Origin: Clostridia bacterium
GTDB lineage: Bacteria; Bacillota; Clostridia; Oscillospirales; Acutalibacteraceae
Length of the DNA: 64,000 bases
Direction of reading: 5' to 3'
Assembly (NCBI GenBank): GCA_017399065.1
Contig: JAFQEL010000011.1
Span: 62,001 to 126,000 of the forward strand
A program made the position numbers and the translations under genes. Each line of letters opens with the position of its first letter. The stretch's first letter is position 1. This document shows, one piece after another, positions 49,062-59,161 of the stretch. The notes beneath the pieces were generated by a model, which worked only from the letters and a program-made list of their open reading frames with translations, was not told the DNA's origin and ran no database searches.

Positions 49062-50696
49062 TTAATCAGAAACGTCGCAGTATCTGCCGATATTGAACAT
49101 CAGCTTCGGAAAAGATTGCTCTTTACCGCATACGGTAATACCGTCAAGCTCTACCTGCACGGTGTTCGTGTCGCTGTCGTTGCCTGCAATTTTAGGCTGC
49201 ATATATGAGGTGTAGGAAATGTTTCTGAAAACAATGTTTTTAATCTCAAAATTCTCCGCTTCTTCATCGTAAACTTTTACTAGAATCGGTCTGCCTTCAT
49301 CACGGAAAATTTCTATGTTTTCAAACAGCACACCGTCAATGCTGCCTTTAGTCTGCTCTGCAACTACAACGAGCGAACCTATTCGGTCATTGTCCCATAT
49401 GCCGTCGCGGTAAACAACTGCACAGTCACGGAAGGTGACATCTTTAATTTCTTTGTTTACTTCGCCCGTAATACCGAAGCATCTTGCATAGCCGCCCCAT
49501 GCGATACAGTTTGAGAAGGTGATGTTTTTACTGCCCATCGAGCCGCCGAGTGCTTTTACTTCAAAGGTGTCATCCGCTACTCTTGCAAAGCAGTTGTCTA
49601 CGGTTACATTGTGGCTGTTGCATATTGCAAAGCCGTCGCAGTTACCGCGGTTGCCGATAATGTCTACGTTGTCAATATCAACATCCGTACAGCCGTAGGA
49701 AATAAATGACCACTCGGGTGAATTGATAATTTTAACGTCTCGAACGGTTACGTTGTTGCAGGAGGTGAATACAACGCCTCTGCGTTCTCTTCTGTCAAGG
49801 CGTGTCATATCTATAACACCCCTGCCTGCAAGCGTTATGTTATTGCAGTTGTAAAAATTGATAAAGGGATATCTCGTAAGTCCTATTGAGTTATCACCGG
49901 GTGCAGTAGGCTCAAAGTATTTGTTTTCATCCTCTGCACAGTCAATATCGTAAAGGTGGTTTGCCATAACATAAGCACCTTCGCGCAGATAGATTACAAG
50001 ATTATTGTGTCCGACAAGGTTGACATAGTCATACTGATAAACGCCTTTATCAATAACCCATACGCTATCCTCGCCGTATTCCTCTATGTATGCGGCAATT
50101 TCCGCATCCTCGTCAACCTTTTCGCGTACCATAAGCGTGTAGCCGTAATACTGATTTGCATTGTTGAAAAGGAAGGTGTATATGCCTGTCTTATTAATCG
50201 AAGCGGTTACCGTGTTGTCGGAGCACTGCGCTTTTACACCGTGAGATTCGGGCAGAACAATTGCGTTTTTGAGCTCAACGTCAGCACCTGTTATTTCTAT
50301 GTTGAACGAAAATTCTTCATCGGGCTCAACATAAATTTCGGAGAAGGAGTGAAGCGTGCCCGTATCGTCAACACGGATGAACACGACCGAAGCGTAGACG
50401 GGGATTTCCTCACCGCTTACCTTTGCCGTGTAATACGGAGAGATTATAATTCCGTTTATATCGTCATATCCGCCGGACTGAACGTATTCGGGCAGCTCGG
50501 CAGAGGCTCTGCCTACAAGCTCCTGCTCGGTAAGCCCTGCCTCTTCAAGCGTGATTATCGCTTCTTCTGGATACTCAAGAAAATCAAAATCGAAGTTTTC
50601 GCTCTCGGGATAAATTGTTGCAGGTGAAAACAGATTTGAAAAGAAAATAGAAACTGTAGTGAAAACAGTAAAAATAAACTTGATAATTTCTTGCAT
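49062..50696 (-). CDS. Right-handed beta-helix glycosidase (GH28/GH49-like), membrane-anchored
   Basis: A 544-residue protein. Residues 1-25 are a hydrophobic N-terminal anchor (EIIKFIFTVFTTVSIFFSNLF). A beta-sandwich (about 60-215) is followed by a parallel beta-helix (about 230-510) with repeated NCNNITLAG, SCNNVTVRDV, GCTDVDIDNV, NSHNVTVDNC and SKNITFSNC turns. The central GNRGNCDGFAI and ARVADDTFEVK stretches hold acidic residues placed like those of GH28/GH49 enzymes acting on polygalacturonate or dextran. Exact specificity unknown. ATG follows GGAGG with 9-nt spacing. It lies 36 nt downstream of the giant LRR protein gene, probably in the same transcript. Confidence 0.75.
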   Translation of the reverse strand: MQEIIKFIFTVFTTVSIFFSNLFSPATIYPESENFDFDFLEYPEEAIITLEEAGLTEQELVGRASAELPEYVQSGGYDDINGIIISPYYTAKVSGEEIPVYASVVFIRVDDTGTLHSFSEIYVEPDEEFSFNIEITGADVELKNAIVLPESHGVKAQCSDNTVTASINKTGIYTFLFNNANQYYGYTLMVREKVDEDAEIAAYIEEYGEDSVWVIDKGVYQYDYVNLVGHNNLVIYLREGAYVMANHLYDIDCAEDENKYFEPTAPGDNSIGLTRYPFINFYNCNNITLAGRGVIDMTRLDRRERRGVVFTSCNNVTVRDVKIINSPEWSFISYGCTDVDIDNVDIIGNRGNCDGFAICNSHNVTVDNCFARVADDTFEVKALGGSMGSKNITFSNCIAWGGYARCFGITGEVNKEIKDVTFRDCAVVYRDGIWDNDRIGSLVVVAEQTKGSIDGVLFENIEIFRDEGRPILVKVYDEEAENFEIKNIVFRNISYTSYMQPKIAGNDSDTNTVQVELDGITVCGKEQSFPKLMFNIGRYCDVSD

Positions 50697-50732
50697 TGTG
50701 CATTACCTCCGTACTTTAAGAATTTTACCGTA

Positions 50733-53700
50733 TCATACAACTATAAATGAAATTATAAATGCGAGAATCTTGCTGATGATATCTGACAGAAACGCAAATA
50801 CTGCTGCGATATAGTTTTCTTCCGCAGGCTCGTTTGATTCGGGAGCTGATTCTTTGGGAATCTGCTCAATCTCCACACCTGCACTCTGATCGATAAGGCT
50901 CATATATTCAATATATATCGCATTGGTCTCAAGCTCAGCCTGAGTTGCCGACTGGTCAATACTGTCAAGCAGTACGCTTGCGTTATTGAGAATTTCAAAA
51001 TCAAGCTCGTTGACTAAGCCGTCGTGGTTACAGTCAGCAGCCCTCCATACAGCTTCGCCCAGTCTGTCTTTTTCAACAAGACCGCTGGCAATCATATGTA
51101 CGAGGAATGCATCGTTCGCATCATACCAGCCGTTACCGTCAATATCACCGAAGATTATTACTGTATATTCTGCAACGGTTTTAGTACCGTCTTTCAGTGT
51201 GGCAACTGTTCCTGTGCCGAATCCGTACTGACCCGGTTGGTAATACCATTTCAGTCCGTCCGTCGCAGTTATGTAGTCGTTAAGCGAGTCGATACCTGCG
51301 GTAAGGCCGTAAATCATATTACTTTCAGTGTCAATTACCGTACCGTTCAGCGACTCAACACAGCTGTTACCGCATATTTTGCAAACACCGCTATTCCAAT
51401 TATGCGAAACAGTTACTGTTTTTGAATCGAAAATCAACGGCTCAGAATTAGGCGGAAACACATTTGCCCTGCAAAAATATGACTTTCCGCATTCGGGCTT
51501 GTGTAATATTTCGTCCGTTTCATCCTCAAGCAAAGTGTTTTTTACAAGGGTGAAGCCCAGCACTGCCATTGTATCTGCCGAAGCCCTGACATAAATTGTG
51601 GTATCGGTGTCAAATGTTATCGGTTCCGGCTGTGTGCCTATGTTCAATGATAAAGTGTGATCTCCTACATATACGGAAGCATTTATTTTATACGACTCGG
51701 AAGAAACGTATAAAGAGCAACCTGCTTTAACATCATAACTGAACAGTACACATTCGCCTTTTACAACCCATTTACCAACTGAAGTAGTGGCCTGCAGTAA
51801 ACCGTCATACTCAAATGCAGTTGTGTTTTTGTCTGTCAATTCTGTTATTTCGGTTTCGTACCACTGAATTGTTGCATCAGAACTGTTGAAGTCAGCTGTA
51901 TAGTTGTTCTCTGCTGTAGGCTGTGAGGTAAAAGCATTTGCGACAACATGAATATACTTTTCACCTGTTGCATTGTCATATTCGTCCTTTTCTTTGTGAT
52001 AGGTTCCGTTAGATGACTCCATTTCTATGATATATCGTTCTGAATCGGCAGCACTTTTAATACCTTTGAAAATTTTTATTCTTCCTTTTTCATTGATTTT
52101 GGTTTTAACAGTCAGACCGTCACCTGTATAATCGGTAACATCAACACTTGCACGTGCTTTATCTGACGAGTTAAGATATGTGTAGAGTTGTGCTACGCCT
52201 TCGCCGCTTTCCAAAATCGTTCCGTCAATGTTAATTAAAACATTTAGTTTCAACGGATAGTATATATCAAAATAGTTGCTTTTTATTTTGCCGCCGTAAA
52301 GATTTGCTGTGAGGAGCACATTGCCGACAGTTGAAAAAGAAATTGCACGGCTGTAATCAACGGATGAAGTGTTTTCTACAGTGCCGCTGAAAAGGTTCAG
52401 CGTGGGCGGCAAGCCGCTACCGCCATAGGATAATGAAATAGTCGTAGTTGACGACGATGTGATTTTGCCTGTTTTTTCTGCAGATGAATCATAAACAGAC
52501 AACACACCTTCTACCCCGAAAACTTCATTGCCAAGATCCCATGTGTATCCATTGAGATCCAGCTTAACTTCAGAGTATGACGGTATAGACAAATCCTGAG
52601 CTTCAATTATGTTTCCTATCAGTTTATATTTTCCCGACTCCAAATATGCTGTATTGTTAACTCTCGAGTAGCATATGTCGCCGTCAGCATAAATCATACC
52701 ATTTGAATCAACTGTGAGAATTTTGGCGCCGATAAGTCCGCCGCAGTCATCGCATACTTCATCTCCGTCTGTATCATCGTGTTTGCAGAAAGAGCATTCT
52801 GTGCATACGCCGTTGCTGACGTTTTTATGAGGACATTGATAACCGCATTCAGTACATATACCGTCCTCATAGGACCAATCATGAGGGTAGTCCTCTAATG
52901 CGTTTTTTTCACGCATCCAACCGTCAACATACATAACAGCAATAATTGAATCCAAACTGAATCCGTTCCAGTAATACAGTGTTTCTGCAACAATTCTCAG
53001 ATCAACGCTATCGCCATCCACTTCAACGGTTTTGCCGGCGAGCTGTGAATCCGTGGTGTAACAGTCAATCATATCACCTTTGGCGTTATAGATATAAAGG
53101 TATTCGTAAATATTGGTTTTTTCACTGAATTTAAGAATCAGCTTTTCTGCTCCCGGATAAGTAAAACTATATGTTTTGTCTACGAACTCCTGATTTTTTC
53201 CAACGCAATTAGGATAGGTTTCCGAATCGCAAAGGACTTCATAATATCCGTTATAACCGCAAACCGAACAGACTGCGTTTTCTTTTCCCGAAGCACAAGT
53301 AGGTTCAACAACTGTATGCCAAATTAAATCATCGGTAGAGTGTTTGCATTGGGTTGTGTTAAAATGAATTGTTGCCGAAGTCAACGGCTCATTATATGAA
53401 CCTATTGAAATTTTATTCCAATCCTCTTCTGTTGAGCCATAGTAAACGTTCTTAATACCGGAACAGCCATAGAAAGTGTAGTTTCTTATTGATGTTACAG
53501 TTGAGGATATATAGACCTCGGTTACAAGCTCACCGACGAAGTAAAGGTTATCCGCAAAGCACATCGGCGTTGAATAAGCATCTTTAAAGTCAATTTTGCA
53601 CCAGCCTGTTATATCGCCGCCATAGTATGTTTTTTCGAGTGCGGAACAGCCGTAGAATGCGTACACGCCGATTGACGTTACACCTTCGGGAATGGTTACG

Positions 53701-55964
53701 TTCTGTATGCTCTTACTGCCGTAAAAAGTGTAAGATGGAATTGCGGTAATGCCTTCTTCAATCGTAAGGTCAATCTGAGTTACACTTATGTACCACGGTG
53801 TATATTGATAATATACGGAAGAAGCAGTCGGTGAAGTGTCCGTTCCGTAGGTTACCATTGTGCCGTTACCTTTGGTGAGTGTGATTTTGCCTATACCCGT
53901 ACAGCCGTAGAAAACATCAGGGCTGTTGTATATCTTTGCAGATACGGGCATGGTCAGCTCGTTGAGACCCGAACAGCCGTAAAATGCACCGTCGCCGATA
54001 TTTGTTACGGTATCGGGGATTACTATGCTTTTAAGCGAGGTACAGCCTGCAAAAGCATAGTCGCCGATGGTTCTCAGAACACTGTATATTCTGACGGTTT
54101 CGAGGTTAATGCATCCTTCGAGTGCGTGACTGCCGATGTTTGTCATCTCCGGATAATATTCACCGGGGTATGTATCGAGTGTGAAGGATGTTATTATATC
54201 TCTGTACTTGTGCCACGGATAGTACTCGGCACTTGTATAGTTGGACATTCCGCCTTCGCCGATTACCGAAAGCTCACCGTCGGTGTACAATTCCCATTCG
54301 ACAAGCTCGCCCACATGGCCGTAAGCGATAAGGCGTTTAACGCCGTAGTCAAACTGAGCTTGGGTCAAAGCGTTATTAGTACCGCCGACAGTGATTTTAT
54401 CCCAGTCGGATTTGTCGGATGCGTAGTGTATTTCGGTAATGCTCTGCGAGTTTCCGAAAGCACTTGCTTCAATAGAGGTCACACTGTTGGAAATTGTAAC
54501 GCTCTTCTGAACGGTGCAGCTGAAAAATGCGTATTTACCTATAGATGTTACACCGTTGCCGATTATGATTTCGTTAATTCCGGTGCTGTAATTGAACCAA
54601 GGTGTTTGGTTTGCGGCAGTCCAGCTTGTCATCGCACCTGTGCCGTTGATTTCAAGTCGACCTGTATCGTAAAGCACCCAGGTAAGGTTGTCACCGCAGG
54701 TACCAGAATAGGTAACTGTATGGATTGTTGCAGTGTCGAGCGGCTCGTTTTCAGAGCCTGTCGTGATTTTGTTCCAATCCTCCATAGTGGAGGCATAGTA
54801 AACATCGGTAAGGTCGGTGCAATTACCGAATGCACCGACACCTATGGTTGTGACGCTTGCGGGAATTCTGATACTCTCCAGATAATTAACGGAATTAAAG
54901 GTATAGTTACCTATATTTGTAACTCCGTCTTCAATAACGATTTCTTTAGGGCGGCTCTCATACCACGGTGTATATCTATAACAGTAAGAAGAATCTGTAT
55001 TTGTAGTGTAATCGTGCATTACACCAGAGCCTTTTGTGAGGGTTATTTTCTCAATCTGCATACAGTTGTCGAAAACAGTGCTTCCTGCAATGCCAACAGT
55101 TGCAGGCATTGTAAGTTCTTTAGCAGAGCAACCGTAAAAACCATAATACTCGATTATTAAAACTGTATCGGCAATAGTTACTTTGCTGACCTGATTACAA
55201 TTGTAAAAAGCATATTTTCCGATGCTTCTTACGCCGTTTTCAACAGTAATACTTTTTATTTTTTCGCTCATCGAATACCAGGGAGCATCTGACGCGGAAG
55301 ACCAGTTTGTCATAGCGCCTGTGCCGCTGATAACAAGCTCACCGTCGGCATACAAAATCCAGTTTACATTTGTGCTGCAGGTGCCGGGTATGTAATACGG
55401 TCGGTCAGTACCGCCGCAGATTATTACTCTTGAGTCAATGCTTGTGTCGCTTGAGGATGTTTCAACTGCTTCCCACTGCTCAAGCGTACCGCTGTAATAG
55501 GGTATAGCATACCAGCCGAAAGCATATTGTCCTATAGACTCAACACTTACGGGTATTGTAATACTTGCCAAATCATAGCAGTCAACGAATACATATTCGC
55601 CGATTGTTTTTACGCTGTCGGGTATTGTCACGGTTGTGATTCTTTCGCAATAGCAGAAAGCATAATCACCGATTGACGTTACACCGGAAGTGATATTAAC
55701 TGCTGTGATTGATGAACGATACGAATACCACGGGAATGAGCTGTATGAATAAATTTCCATATCACCCGTACCGCTGATTTCAAGCAGACCGCTTTCGTAC
55801 AGAGTCCAGGTCAGTTTTTCTCCGCAGGTGCCTGAGCTTGCCGCTTCCGCTTTAAAATCAAACAGGCTCGGCAAATCAAGCCCGACAAAGCCGCCGAGCG
55901 GTGTTGAGCCGAGCAGAATTGCAACGCATACAAACACGGCAAAGAAGCGTCTGAATTTTTTCAT
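50733..55964 (-). CDS. Giant BspA-type leucine-rich-repeat surface protein with dockerin-like module
   Basis: A 1743-residue exported protein. The signal peptide is at about 1-42. About four tandem blocks of 150-220 residues each begin TCG-x-x-LTW-x-LY and contain ISGTG-x-M, PWY, and BspA repeats (GVTSIGDYAF, ITIPDSVKTIG). A Cys/His-rich stretch follows (about 870-930 and 1030-1080), then beta domains. A dockerin-like module (about 1603-1665: GDIDGNGWYDANDAFL, then ADCNHDGLVNELDF) leads to a hydrophobic C-terminus (about 1715-1743). The LRRs suggest adhesion to host or substrate proteins. The protein is free of shifts over its full length. ATG behind AAAGGAGG. Confidence 0.85.
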   Translation of the reverse strand: MKKFRRFFAVFVCVAILLGSTPLGGFVGLDLPSLFDFKAEAASSGTCGEKLTWTLYESGLLEISGTGDMEIYSYSSFPWYSYRSSITAVNITSGVTSIGDYAFCYCERITTVTIPDSVKTIGEYVFVDCYDLASITIPVSVESIGQYAFGWYAIPYYSGTLEQWEAVETSSSDTSIDSRVIICGGTDRPYYIPGTCSTNVNWILYADGELVISGTGAMTNWSSASDAPWYSMSEKIKSITVENGVRSIGKYAFYNCNQVSKVTIADTVLIIEYYGFYGCSAKELTMPATVGIAGSTVFDNCMQIEKITLTKGSGVMHDYTTNTDSSYCYRYTPWYESRPKEIVIEDGVTNIGNYTFNSVNYLESIRIPASVTTIGVGAFGNCTDLTDVYYASTMEDWNKITTGSENEPLDTATIHTVTYSGTCGDNLTWVLYDTGRLEINGTGAMTSWTAANQTPWFNYSTGINEIIIGNGVTSIGKYAFFSCTVQKSVTISNSVTSIEASAFGNSQSITEIHYASDKSDWDKITVGGTNNALTQAQFDYGVKRLIAYGHVGELVEWELYTDGELSVIGEGGMSNYTSAEYYPWHKYRDIITSFTLDTYPGEYYPEMTNIGSHALEGCINLETVRIYSVLRTIGDYAFAGCTSLKSIVIPDTVTNIGDGAFYGCSGLNELTMPVSAKIYNSPDVFYGCTGIGKITLTKGNGTMVTYGTDTSPTASSVYYQYTPWYISVTQIDLTIEEGITAIPSYTFYGSKSIQNVTIPEGVTSIGVYAFYGCSALEKTYYGGDITGWCKIDFKDAYSTPMCFADNLYFVGELVTEVYISSTVTSIRNYTFYGCSGIKNVYYGSTEEDWNKISIGSYNEPLTSATIHFNTTQCKHSTDDLIWHTVVEPTCASGKENAVCSVCGYNGYYEVLCDSETYPNCVGKNQEFVDKTYSFTYPGAEKLILKFSEKTNIYEYLYIYNAKGDMIDCYTTDSQLAGKTVEVDGDSVDLRIVAETLYYWNGFSLDSIIAVMYVDGWMREKNALEDYPHDWSYEDGICTECGYQCPHKNVSNGVCTECSFCKHDDTDGDEVCDDCGGLIGAKILTVDSNGMIYADGDICYSRVNNTAYLESGKYKLIGNIIEAQDLSIPSYSEVKLDLNGYTWDLGNEVFGVEGVLSVYDSSAEKTGKITSSSTTTISLSYGGSGLPPTLNLFSGTVENTSSVDYSRAISFSTVGNVLLTANLYGGKIKSNYFDIYYPLKLNVLINIDGTILESGEGVAQLYTYLNSSDKARASVDVTDYTGDGLTVKTKINEKGRIKIFKGIKSAADSERYIIEMESSNGTYHKEKDEYDNATGEKYIHVVANAFTSQPTAENNYTADFNSSDATIQWYETEITELTDKNTTAFEYDGLLQATTSVGKWVVKGECVLFSYDVKAGCSLYVSSESYKINASVYVGDHTLSLNIGTQPEPITFDTDTTIYVRASADTMAVLGFTLVKNTLLEDETDEILHKPECGKSYFCRANVFPPNSEPLIFDSKTVTVSHNWNSGVCKICGNSCVESLNGTVIDTESNMIYGLTAGIDSLNDYITATDGLKWYYQPGQYGFGTGTVATLKDGTKTVAEYTVIIFGDIDGNGWYDANDAFLVHMIASGLVEKDRLGEAVWRAADCNHDGLVNELDFEILNNASVLLDSIDQSATQAELETNAIYIEYMSLIDQSAGVEIEQIPKESAPESNEPAEENYIAAVFAFLSDIISKILAFIISFIVV

Positions 55965-56004
55965 AACAAGTCCTCCTTTAAAAAGGTGTGTCTTGATAAT
56001 TTTA

Positions 56005-56913
56005 TTAAAAGCTTAACAGTTCGTTTATATCGGGCATTGAAGCAGCCGCACCCATTCTGCCGACAGCGATTGTACCTGCCTTGTTGCCCATATCGCAGGC
56101 TTTGTAAATATCGCCGCTGTGAATATACTCAAGTGCCATTGCCGCCGTAAAGCAGTCGCCTGCCGCAGTTGTATCTACCACATTACCCGGGTAAGTCGGC
56201 ATTATTTTTAAATTTTCGCCGTCCCATACAGCACAACCTCTTGAACCGAGCTTGAGCACGACAAATTTTGCCTTGCTTCTCTCCATAAGAATTTTTGCGG
56301 CCTCGAGAATTGAAGCGTCATCATCGGGGCTGATACCCGTAAGTGCCTTTGTTTCGCTTTCGTTAGGTGAAATAATCGTCGCACCCTGCATTTTTTCGAG
56401 TGCAAAAGCCTTCGCAGGTCCGCAGTCGATAACGGTTGCTATTCCCTTTGATATTGCACGGTTGACACATTCGATTACAACCTCTTCCGCCGTTTCAAAC
56501 TGCACGAGAAGCAGGTCAAGCCCGTCGGTTATATGCTCTGCTGCCTCTTTCGGGTCGATTTCCGCGTTTGCACCCTCATATACTACAATACGGTTTCTGC
56601 CCTCGCCGTCAAGAATTATTGCGGCAAGACCCGTCTGCGAACCTTTAAGCGAAACTCCCGAGGTGTCAATTCCGTTTGCCTTCAGATTCTCAACAAGAGT
56701 GTTGCCGTTTTCGTCGTTGGCAACCTTGCCTATCATTTTTGTTGCCGCACCGAGCTTTGCAAGTGCGGTCGCCTGGTTTGCACCCTTGCCGCCGTTAGCA
56801 TAGCCGTAGGTTGTGCCGAGCACGTTTTCGCCGACCTCGGGCACCTTCTCCATACTGAGAATCATATCCATATTTATGCTGCCGACTACTGCGGCTTTTA
56901 TTTTGCTGTACAT
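56005..56913 (-). CDS. rbsK: Ribokinase-like PfkB sugar kinase
   Basis: A 302-residue sugar kinase close to RbsK in length and motifs: VVGSINMDMILSMEKVPEVGE (about 9-29), YANGGKGANQATALAKLGA (about 37-55), and the C-terminal NVVDTTAAGDCFTAAMALE with the catalytic aspartate. It phosphorylates D-ribose or a related ketose such as allulose. It starts 10 nt after the epimerase gene, whose stop overlaps this gene's AAGGAG, so the pair is co-expressed. No ribose transporter is adjacent. Confidence 0.88.
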   Translation of the reverse strand: MYSKIKAAVVGSINMDMILSMEKVPEVGENVLGTTYGYANGGKGANQATALAKLGAATKMIGKVANDENGNTLVENLKANGIDTSGVSLKGSQTGLAAIILDGEGRNRIVVYEGANAEIDPKEAAEHITDGLDLLLVQFETAEEVVIECVNRAISKGIATVIDCGPAKAFALEKMQGATIISPNESETKALTGISPDDDASILEAAKILMERSKAKFVVLKLGSRGCAVWDGENLKIMPTYPGNVVDTTAAGDCFTAAMALEYIHSGDIYKACDMGNKAGTIAVGRMGAAASMPDINELLSF

Positions 56914-56923
56914 AGCGTTCTCC

Positions 56924-57586
56924 TTAAAGCACGGCTCTGAAATCTTCTGCCGCCTGAGTCATATCCTTACCCTTGTTGAAAAGGCTGCTTGTGCCGAGCA
57001 CGAAGATATCCGCACCGCATCGGCTGAGCTTTCTGCCGTTTTCGGGGCTGATGTTGCCGTCAACCTCGATAGGCATATCTGCGTGACCGAGCTCGTTGAG
57101 CATCTTGCGTGCGGCGGCAGTCTTACGCTCGGCACCTGCAAAGAGCTTCTGCCCTGCAAAGCCGGGGCTTACAGTCATAATAAGAGCCATATCCATATAA
57201 TCTGTCAGATATTCCATACTTTCAAGCGGAGTCTGCGGATTGAGCGCAAGACCTGCTTTGATGCCCTTGTCTTTAATCTGCGAAAGGGTTCGGTGAATGT
57301 GAATATCCGATTCATAGTGTACGCAGATAATGTCATTTTTATCAAGATTCATTCTGTCGATAAATCTGCCGGGCTCGTTTACCATCATATGAATATCGAG
57401 CGGAATATCGGTGATTTTTTTCACTGCATTCACAAGGTCGAAACCGAGAGTGATATTCGGCACAAATGAGCCGTCCATTATATCAAGATGAAGATAATCC
57501 ACATTCGCTTTCTCTAATTGTGAAACAGATTCACCAAGTTGTGTAAGATCGGCACACATGATTGATGCAGAAATGAGCTTTTTCAT
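56924..57586 (-). CDS. rpe: Ribulose-phosphate 3-epimerase family (Rpe/AlsE-like)
   Basis: A 220-residue TIM barrel epimerase: ISASIMCADLTQLGE (N-terminal strand), YLHLDIMDGSFVPNITLG with metal-binding His/Asp (about 31-48), DIHMMV, MTVSPGFAGQ, IEVDGNI and GTSSLF. It interconverts pentulose phosphates at C3, or allulose-6-phosphate and fructose-6-phosphate. ASIMCAD instead of the usual SIL(S)AD and pairing with a ribokinase-like gene leave the allulose option open. A possible promoter ending in TATAAT lies near 57630. Confidence 0.88.
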   Translation of the reverse strand: MKKLISASIMCADLTQLGESVSQLEKANVDYLHLDIMDGSFVPNITLGFDLVNAVKKITDIPLDIHMMVNEPGRFIDRMNLDKNDIICVHYESDIHIHRTLSQIKDKGIKAGLALNPQTPLESMEYLTDYMDMALIMTVSPGFAGQKLFAGAERKTAAARKMLNELGHADMPIEVDGNISPENGRKLSRCGADIFVLGTSSLFNKGKDMTQAAEDFRAVL

Positions 57587-57736
57587 AGTTTTTCATCCGT
57601 TTCTGTATAATTTCACAAATAAATTATATCATTCTTGATATATAAAATAAAGATATTTTATTAAAAAATGTTTCATTGCTTTTTAGTTTGAACTATGATA
57701 GTATTAAAATGAATATAGAGTAAGGGGATTTTCACC

Positions 57737-59161
57737 TTGGACAGACATACTCCTGAACAACGCCGCAGAAATATGCAGGCTGTAAAAAATAAAGACTCCA
57801 AAATTGAAATAGCGCTTCGTAAAGAACTGTGGGCAAGAGGTTTACGGTATCGCAAGAATGCAAAAAATGTTTTTGGTAAACCCGATATTGTTTTTATAGG
57901 AAAAAAAGTTGCCGTGTTCTGCGACAGCGAATTTTGGCACGGTTATAATTGGGAAGAAAGAAAAGCGGATTTCAAGTCTAATCAAGATTTCTGGATTCCG
58001 AAAATAGAACGCAATATTCAGAGAGATAAAGAAGTTACCGAAAAGCTTGAGGCTGACGGATGGACGGTTTTGCGCTTTTGGGGCAAAGAGATAAAGAAAA
58101 ATCCCGGCAAATGTGCCGACAGAATAGAAAAGGCGGTTAAAGGAAATATGCCTAATTATAAATCCATAGATTTGTTTGCAGGTATCGGCGGTATACGTTT
58201 GGGATTCGACCGAGCTTTCGGCAAAAATATCGAAACAGTTTTCGTCAGCGAATGGGATGAAAATGCTCAAAAAACTTATCAAGCTAATTTTATCGACGAT
58301 TTTCCGATTGCCGGTGACATTACCGTGTTTGATGAAAAGGATGTTCCCGAGTTTGATATCTGCCTTGCAGGTTTTCCCTGTCAGGCATTCAGTATGGCAG
58401 GTCAAAGGAAAGGCTTTGAAGATAATTATAAAGGTTTGTGCAGAGGTAATCTGTTCCTCGATGTTGCGAGAATTTGCGAATATCATAAACCGAGAGTTAT
58501 CTTCTGCGAGAATGTAAAAGGTCTTGTAATTCACGATAAGGGACGCACATTCAAAATTATTTGCGATACTTTCAGACAGCTCGGTTATACCGTACATCAT
58601 AAAGTTCTCAACAGTAAGGATTTCGGTGTTCCGCAGAACAGAGAAAGAATTTATATAGTTGCTTTCAGAGATGATGTCGATTCAAAATTATTTAAGTTTC
58701 CGCAGCCTACAAATCCGAATACAACACTCAAAGATATTATGGAAGAAAATCCCGTTCCGGCAAAGTATTATTTGAGTGAAACATATCTTCAGACACTTAA
58801 AAACCATAAAGCACGCCACGCTGCTAAAGGTAACGGTTTCGGTTATGAAATCCGCAGTTGGGATGATATTGCAGGTGCGATTGTTTGCGGCGGTATGGGT
58901 AGAGAAAGAAACCTTGTCATTGATGACAGGCAGAGTGACCTGACACCCACTACACATATCAAGGGCGAAATTAATAAAGAAAATGTCAGAAAAATGACAC
59001 CGAGAGAATGGGCAAGACTTCAGGGATTTCCGGATGATTTCGTTCTTCCGCTTACCGATACTCACTTATATAAACAGTTCGGTAACAGCGTAACGGTAAA
59101 TGTTATTGAGGCTATAGCTAAACAGATAAAAGAGGTGTTGGACAGTGATAACGGGAAATAA
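57737..59161 (+). CDS. Fusion of Vsr mismatch endonuclease and C5-cytosine methyltransferase
   Basis: A 474-residue natural fusion. Residues 1-135 are a Vsr-type very-short-patch repair nuclease: HTPEQRRRNMQAVKNKDSK, then KPDIVF with the catalytic Asp50, FCDSEFWHGYNW, and WTVLRFWG. Residues 140-474 are a complete C5 methyltransferase: motif I DLFAGIGGIRLGF (145-157), motif IV GFPCQAF with Cys215, motif VI CENV, motif VIII QNRERIY, and motif X GNSV. The target-recognition segment (KGNGFGYEIR, GGMGRERNL) resembles M.HpaII-type CCGG enzymes. It would methylate C and repair T:G mismatches from deaminated 5-methylcytosine. TTG 57737 follows AAGGGGA. Codon use is AT-richer than neighbours. Confidence 0.92.
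   Translation: MDRHTPEQRRRNMQAVKNKDSKIEIALRKELWARGLRYRKNAKNVFGKPDIVFIGKKVAVFCDSEFWHGYNWEERKADFKSNQDFWIPKIERNIQRDKEVTEKLEADGWTVLRFWGKEIKKNPGKCADRIEKAVKGNMPNYKSIDLFAGIGGIRLGFDRAFGKNIETVFVSEWDENAQKTYQANFIDDFPIAGDITVFDEKDVPEFDICLAGFPCQAFSMAGQRKGFEDNYKGLCRGNLFLDVARICEYHKPRVIFCENVKGLVIHDKGRTFKIICDTFRQLGYTVHHKVLNSKDFGVPQNRERIYIVAFRDDVDSKLFKFPQPTNPNTTLKDIMEENPVPAKYYLSETYLQTLKNHKARHAAKGNGFGYEIRSWDDIAGAIVCGGMGRERNLVIDDRQSDLTPTTHIKGEINKENVRKMTPREWARLQGFPDDFVLPLTDTHLYKQFGNSVTVNVIEAIAKQIKEVLDSDNGK

Noticed and set aside
48883-49065. 60-codon hydrophobic frame with a weak AAGGAAG upstream
   Set aside because: It lies entirely within a repeat unit, its C-terminus is translated from the terminator hairpin, and no promoter was seen. 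It cannot be supported as a gene.
54126-55160. 344-codon open frame antisense to the LRR protein gene
   Set aside because: It mirrors the repetitive LRR coding sequence, is unusually rich in Cys/Val, has no ribosome binding site, and matches no family. The opposite strand encodes a coherent secreted protein.
50733-55964. Regularly repeated segments that might suggest a CRISPR or DNA satellite array
   Set aside because: The repeats are degenerate at DNA level, in frame, and encode BspA-type leucine-rich repeats. There are no identical direct repeats with unique spacers.
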